The notes under the pieces were generated by a model, which saw nothing but the letters and a program-made list of their open reading frames with translations, made no database searches and had not been told where the DNA came from. Both the position numbers and the translations under genes were made by a program. Shown here piece after piece: positions 14,505-18,886 of a stretch of DNA of 18,886 nucleotides. The first letter of the stretch is position 1. Each line of letters opens with the position of its first letter. The stretch covers positions 1-18,886 of the forward strand of contig JAFAPL010000299.1 in assembly GCA_019247135.1 (NCBI GenBank). Direction: 5' to 3'. The stretch comes from Chloroflexota bacterium. Lineage in GTDB: Bacteria > Chloroflexota > UBA6077 > CF-72.

Positions 14505-16970
14505 GTGGTCGCTAGAGCCGAGAGCGACCGTTTCGCCCGATCGCTCGCGGCGGCAACGAGTCGGTCAGGTGAACGAACGGCGAGGTCGCTCGACGGTCCG
14601 GTGGTATTCGGCGCGCTCGCCGTCTGGCTGCTCCTGCAGATCTCACGTTGGGACTGGTTTCTCTTCCACGACGCGTGGCGGCACAATTTTCCGCGTTTCT
14701 ACAGCATCGCGAAGGCGGGTAGCTGTGGCGGACTGGCTCGCTGGGACGGAGCCGTTGACAACGGCTGGCCGGTCATCATCGAGACCGTCAGCTCGGGACT
14801 GACCAATCCGTTCCACCTGGGCTATGTCTACCTGACCGGGTGTCTCGGTCTGGATGTCGTGCCAGCCATGTACCTGTTCAAGGCGCAGATACTCGCCATG
14901 TGGCTGGTCCTGGCCTTTGGCTGCTACGTGCTCGGCCGCGTGCTTTTCGAACACCGACTGGCAGCCGCGTTTCTGTTTGCGGCCGTTCTCTTCAGCGGCG
15001 TCGGTCTGGACGACCTGCATTCGGATCAGGATGGCACGATCCTGTTCTGGCTTCCGTGGATCCTGGTGTGCGCCGTTCAGGCGCACCGACAACGCGCGAC
15101 CTGGGGCGGAGCGCTGTACGCAAACGCCGCGGTGCTGCTCCTGTGCCTGCAGGCGCTCGATCACTATCCGCACTTTCCGTTGGTGCTCGCCAGCGTTGCG
15201 GCCGTGTTGTACGTGGCGCTGAACCCGCGTGCGGCACGAGAATTCCTGCGTCACCAGCACCTTCGGCTCTGGCCGGCGCTGGTCATGGTGACCATCCTGG
15301 CTGGCCAGTTCTGGATCTTCAGCCAGACGGTACGCAACTTTCTGCCCTCGCAGCGCACCGACCTGGTGGTCGATCTGTCGACCAACGGTGAATCCGGTTG
15401 GGTCCAGCCAACGGTTCTGCTGAGCTCGTTGCTCCCGCTCACCACCCTCTCGGTCTTCAACTCGCTGGCGAACAGCATGCGGGATTGGCTCGTCAGCCGC
15501 GGTGGGCCTCACCAGACGCTCTTTATTTTCGGGCCCAACAGCCTCATCTACTACCTGGGTTTAGTGCCGACGGTAGCCTGCGTCGTTTTCGCGTTGAGGC
15601 GAGGCGTGGGGCGCGTCCGGGTCGGCTGGTTCGCCTTCACCGCCATCGTCTTCGCGATCTCACTCCAGGAGAGCCACATCTCGTACCTGATGTATCAGCT
15701 GCCGTTCTTCAACGTGCTCCGCACGTACTCTCTGTTTGGCCTCTTCGTTGCCTTCAGCGCACTGGTCATCGCCGGCTTCGGAGTGGACACGTTGCTCGGA
15801 ATGTCCGAACCAGAACGACGCAAATTGCTCGGCCGCGGGCTTGTCGTTGTCGTGGTAGGCATGTTGATTGCCGCGGTGGTCGAAGGCGTTTTACTCGTAC
15901 GAACATCGCTGGACAGCGGGGGACTCGACGCGCTGCGAGTCGGCGTCGCGCTGGACGTCGTGCTGCTGGCTCTCAGTGGCGTCGGGATCTGGTACGCGAG
16001 CCGACGGGGACGCGCGGAGACCTGCATCGTGGCTTTGACGGTGGTGATGGTCGCCTCGCAGGTGGTGTTCGCCGAGGGCGCGTATCGATACGTTGGCATG
16101 TCGTTCGACGGGGTCATGCACGAGTTTGAACTGGACAATGATGATCTCAAGAGCCCGCTGGCTACCCAGATCACCGATCCGAACGCGCTCCATCGCAAGA
16201 CGTGCGACGTATTTGCGGTGTGCTACCTCTCGCACCGTGACGCAGTGTCACTCAGCCTCGACGACCACGGCTCGTTCTTCCGCAATGCCAACGAGCCGGT
16301 GTACCAGGACGGCTTGTCGGAAGACATGCTGAAGGCGCTCGACGGCGTGTCGCATCCTGTCTACTGGCTGAGCTGGAATGTGAAGCCGTTCGACTCCAAC
16401 GAGCAGCTCGTGGCGGACCTGTCCGCGCACCGACAGGACCTTGGCCGTTACCTGGACGAAGTCTCGTCCGTGCCCGCGGCGCAGTTCCGTGCGCTGAGCA
16501 TGCCTGACCGGCAGACGGATTCGCGGGACGCGCGCCTGGTCTCACTCGCGCGCAGTCGGGATCATATCCGGCTGAACTACACCGGCAGCGCACCCGCCTA
16601 CCTCAATGCAGCGATCAATAGCGATCCCGGTTGGACCGTGACCGTGAACGGCAAGCCGGTCCAGCCCGTACAGTCGAATTTCAACGACATGCTCGTGCCA
16701 CTGCCGGCCGGGGGCGGTGAGGTCGATTTCAGCTACCACTCGCTGAAGCAGGACCTGTTCTTCGACTCTCGCTACCTCTTTGTGCTCGCGGGCCTGATGA
16801 CTATGGGGCTTCTGACGTGGGGCGTGCTCGCCGGTGCCCGCTGGATGCAGATGTCCGAGCCGTCCCGAGCACCGTCACGTAACGGGCTCAGGCAACCGTC
16901 GGAGTCGATTCGGGCAGAGGAGCCGCGTCCGATCCCGACCTCGTTGGCCGAGCCGATGTCGCCCGACTGA
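14505..16970 (+). CDS. YfhO-like polytopic membrane protein (predicted glycosyltransferase)
   Basis: 821 aa from GTG 14505. The longest frame (ATG 14265) runs through the divergent gene and yields an Arg-rich, globular-unlike N-terminus, so I reject it; GTG 14601, just before the first helix, is an alternative. About twelve or thirteen helices. The first loop is WDWFLFHDAWRHNFPRFYSI with Asp56, then GGLARWDGAVDNGWPVIIE, as in YfhO proteins. Later LPFFNVLRTYSLFGLFVAFSALVIAGFGVD matches the YfhO LPFF...R..S...AGYG(V/L)D block. The C-terminal YfhO-type beta domain has DPGWTVTVNGKPVQPVQSN...VPLPAGGGEVDFSYHSLKQ, then a last helix. In Firmicutes YfhO glycosylates lipoteichoic acid; here the acceptor is unknown. 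Its 3' end overlaps the convergent gene by 83 bp. Confidence 0.78.
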   Translation: MVARAESDRFARSLAAATSRSGERTARSLDGPVVFGALAVWLLLQISRWDWFLFHDAWRHNFPRFYSIAKAGSCGGLARWDGAVDNGWPVIIETVSSGLTNPFHLGYVYLTGCLGLDVVPAMYLFKAQILAMWLVLAFGCYVLGRVLFEHRLAAAFLFAAVLFSGVGLDDLHSDQDGTILFWLPWILVCAVQAHRQRATWGGALYANAAVLLLCLQALDHYPHFPLVLASVAAVLYVALNPRAAREFLRHQHLRLWPALVMVTILAGQFWIFSQTVRNFLPSQRTDLVVDLSTNGESGWVQPTVLLSSLLPLTTLSVFNSLANSMRDWLVSRGGPHQTLFIFGPNSLIYYLGLVPTVACVVFALRRGVGRVRVGWFAFTAIVFAISLQESHISYLMYQLPFFNVLRTYSLFGLFVAFSALVIAGFGVDTLLGMSEPERRKLLGRGLVVVVVGMLIAAVVEGVLLVRTSLDSGGLDALRVGVALDVVLLALSGVGIWYASRRGRAETCIVALTVVMVASQVVFAEGAYRYVGMSFDGVMHEFELDNDDLKSPLATQITDPNALHRKTCDVFAVCYLSHRDAVSLSLDDHGSFFRNANEPVYQDGLSEDMLKALDGVSHPVYWLSWNVKPFDSNEQLVADLSAHRQDLGRYLDEVSSVPAAQFRALSMPDRQTDSRDARLVSLARSRDHIRLNYTGSAPAYLNAAINSDPGWTVTVNGKPVQPVQSNFNDMLVPLPAGGGEVDFSYHSLKQDLFFDSRYLFVLAGLMTMGLLTWGVLAGARWMQMSEPSRAPSRNGLRQPSESIRAEEPRPIPTSLAEPMSPD

Positions 16971-18886
16971 AGACGCGCCGCCGCTGGATACGCACGCCCA
17001 GAAAGATCAACAGTCCACCGAGCAGCGCGACGAGCGGCGTGTACCACCAGGCCCAGTACAGCAGTGATCGATAGGTCAGCACGACCTCTGTCGCGCCGGC
17101 CGGGACCGGCACGCCTCGCATCAAAACGTTGGTGGCATACACCGGTGCTGGCTGCCCGTCGATCTGCGCGCTCCAGCCGGGCTCCCATCTCTCATTGACC
17201 ACGAGGAAGCGCTGATTGGGAGAAGCGGGGAAATCGAACGTCAGCCGGTCACCATCCCCGGACCATGTCACCTGCCCGGACGAGTCGAAGCTTCCAGCGA
17301 CCGGTCCCTCGACATAGTCGATCGGAAACCGCTGGGTGAGTCCGCCGTCGCAGGCGGGCGGACAGGACGAGAGCTCGTTGCGCACCGCCGCCTGGTCGCC
17401 ATTGGCCGTGACGGACTCCGTGTTGTCGGCGAGATAAGCCCGCGGGTAGATGTAGGGCGAAGGGTTCTGGACGAGCTGGAGCCCGTCGGCAACACGACCG
17501 TCTTCGTTCATGTACAGCTGGCGGGTCACCTGGACGCCCTGGCGCGTGTTGAGAAAACTGAGAATGCTCCAGGGCAGCTGGTTGGACTGGAAGCGGACTT
17601 CGTGACCGTTCGACTGGATCGTGGAAGTAATCGGCCAGGGTAATGATGCAAGCCGGTCGGGCACTCCGCTCGAATAGCCATCCACCAGGCGGATGCCCCA
17701 GATCATGCCGATCAGCGTGCTGCAGTTCTCCAGCGTCAGGCCGACCGGACAGATCGTCACGGACCGATAGTTGTCGTTGTCGAGCGCCCCGTGTACCTGC
17801 TCCAGCTCGGCCGGCGTCGGCGGGAGGAACTGATTCGACGCCGCTATCACGAAGTCGTTGGCTTCGTACGGAAACGAATAGTCTCGCGTCTGGGGACCTT
17901 CCAGATAATCGGCACCGCCCCAGATCGCCTGAAACACGATCACCACGGCCAGCACGGACTTCATCACGCTGCGGCCCGTACGGCCGAAGAAGTACCCCGC
18001 CGCGACCAGCACGACGAACAGGGCGGCGAGGGTTCCCAGCCGCAGCACGTCCCAGAGCAGCAGCGGACCGGTGTTGACGAATGGGAGGCAGTTGTCACAG
18101 GTGACGAATAGCCTCGGCGGACGATCGAGCAGGTTCAGCACCGCGTTCTGGACCGCGGAGAAATCCAGCGCGCTCACCCCGATGAGCAGCACGCTCGCCG
18201 CCACCGCGACGTAGCGCGCGCGGCCCTGAAGTCTGGCTCGGCCGTCGGCCAGAAAGAGCGCGGTAACGAGTGCCACCGGCAGGAGTGCCGAGACGCCGAT
18301 GCGAGAGTGCTGGAACGAAATGTTCTGGTACAGGCGATCGAGCAGTAAATACGCGTTCGCGTTGTGCATCACGGCGAACACGACCAGCGAGTAGAGGATC
18401 AGAACGGTCGCGTTGTATTTGCGGACGCCATTTGCGGTTCGGGATCTAAAGATCCAGCGAAAGCTGACGAGCACGAGCACGAACACGAGTGCGCCGAACA
18501 CGCTCGAGTTGACAAGGTCCCCCTCATGCAGGTTGATCTGCCATGACGCGGGGACCTGTATCGCTTCACGCCAGCTATGGCCGAAGATATCGCGGCTGAA
18601 GTAGCGCAACAGGGTTCGCAGGTCGACGACATCCTGAATCGTTGGTTGCGGGCGGCCGCGGCCCGACGTGGCGACCGTGCCGTACTGCACGAGCAATCGC
18701 GGCGCGGAGAGCAACGCGCCCCAGATCATGGCCAGCGTCAGCGCGATGATCGGGTACGCGTTTCGTCGTAACAGCAGATAAGCGGCGTAGACGAAGAAAA
18801 AGATGACGTTGTAGCTGAACTCCTGAAGAAACGCGAAGTAGAAGTGGATGGCGATCAGTAGGGTCAGGAAAACACAGTGTTTGATC
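16888..18886 (-). CDS. YfhO-like polytopic membrane protein (partial, runs off right edge)
   Basis: The frame is open from the right edge (first full codon at 18885) to the TGA at 16888-16890, with 665 residues visible. An ATG at 18727-18729 is internal: upstream codons continue a helix-rich sequence (FLTLLIAIHFYYFAFLQEF, VIFFFVYAAYLLL). NISFQHSRIGVSALLPVALV resembles the second half of YfhO proteins. The C-terminus has the YfhO beta domain: NERWEPGWSAQIDGQPAPVY, then GVPVPAGATEVVLTYRS, a final helix, and a basic tail ending TPTVA. It shares the PGW...(D/N)G(K/Q)P...PAG layout with the convergent neighbour, so they are likely paralogues. A CPPACDGG segment in the extracytoplasmic part may form a disulphide. 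The role as a lipid-linked-sugar glycosyltransferase is inferred. Confidence 0.78.
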   Translation of the reverse strand, partial: IKHCVFLTLLIAIHFYFAFLQEFSYNVIFFFVYAAYLLLRRNAYPIIALTLAMIWGALLSAPRLLVQYGTVATSGRGRPQPTIQDVVDLRTLLRYFSRDIFGHSWREAIQVPASWQINLHEGDLVNSSVFGALVFVLVLVSFRWIFRSRTANGVRKYNATVLILYSLVVFAVMHNANAYLLLDRLYQNISFQHSRIGVSALLPVALVTALFLADGRARLQGRARYVAVAASVLLIGVSALDFSAVQNAVLNLLDRPPRLFVTCDNCLPFVNTGPLLLWDVLRLGTLAALFVVLVAAGYFFGRTGRSVMKSVLAVVIVFQAIWGGADYLEGPQTRDYSFPYEANDFVIAASNQFLPPTPAELEQVHGALDNDNYRSVTICPVGLTLENCSTLIGMIWGIRLVDGYSSGVPDRLASLPWPITSTIQSNGHEVRFQSNQLPWSILSFLNTRQGVQVTRQLYMNEDGRVADGLQLVQNPSPYIYPRAYLADNTESVTANGDQAAVRNELSSCPPACDGGLTQRFPIDYVEGPVAGSFDSSGQVTWSGDGDRLTFDFPASPNQRFLVVNERWEPGWSAQIDGQPAPVYATNVLMRGVPVPAGATEVVLTYRSLLYWAWWYTPLVALLGGLLIFLGVRIQRRRVFSRATSARPTRSGSDAAPLPESTPTVA

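Noticed and set aside
14643..15512. Minus-strand frame of 289 codons inside the YfhO-like gene
   Set aside because: Antisense shadow; the plus strand has clear YfhO features.
18727..18729. Start codon of the right-edge YfhO-like protein at 18729
   Set aside because: The frame stays open and helix-rich up to the window edge, so this methionine is internal and the gene is partial.

Overview
The window is a GC-rich (roughly 60-65% by eye) stretch of bacterial chromosome with few and short intergenic gaps, many GTG starts, 4-bp start/stop overlaps, and intergenic hairpin repeats of the GGGGCTTCGCCCCTTGAACCCC type. Together with the very large GT-C/YfhO-like membrane proteins this suggests a Chloroflexota-like or related soil bacterium. 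That assignment is an inference; no rRNA or marker gene is present. No tRNA, rRNA, CRISPR array, transposase or phage gene was seen.

Layout. (1) 1-441, minus strand: N-terminal part of a secreted CocE/NonD (S15-like) hydrolase, cut by the left edge. (2) 493-2805, plus: an unusual fusion of an OpgC-type membrane acyltransferase with a C-terminal secreted-type esterase (Ser647/Asp/His747). (3) 2806-3006: hairpin repeats, then a promoter. (4) 3007-7458, plus: a tightly coupled operon of two extended SDR nucleotide-sugar epimerase/dehydratases, a cytidylyltransferase-PfkB kinase fusion (HldE-like, domain order reversed) and a Gfo/Idh/MocA oxidoreductase. All three junctions are GTGA overlaps. (5) 7523-8248: a transaldolase/fructose-6-phosphate-aldolase-like enzyme with its own promoter, carrying a dyad in the spacer and a consensus AGGAGG. 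It is followed without a gap by (6) a GT-C-like membrane protein ending at 10122. (7) 10123-10537: a non-coding convergent gap with a 10-bp-stem hairpin and a 59-bp tandem repeat. (8) Two minus-strand polytopic GT-C-like proteins, translationally coupled by ATGA (10538-14355). (9) A divergent YfhO-like membrane protein (14505-16970) with a possibly leaderless promoter. (10) A convergent second YfhO-like protein (16888-18886), overlapping the former tail-to-tail by 83 bp and running off the right edge.

How the genes may work together. The kinase/nucleotidyltransferase, the two SDRs and the oxidoreductase form a plausible route to an activated, modified sugar. The HldE-like enzyme and the transaldolase-like enzyme point to a heptose or another ketose-derived sugar (inference). 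The five polytopic GT-C/YfhO-like proteins could transfer lipid-linked sugars outside the membrane, and the OpgC-esterase could add or remove acyl groups on the glycan. The window thus reads as a cell-envelope glycan synthesis and decoration locus. The glycan itself cannot be deduced from the sequence.
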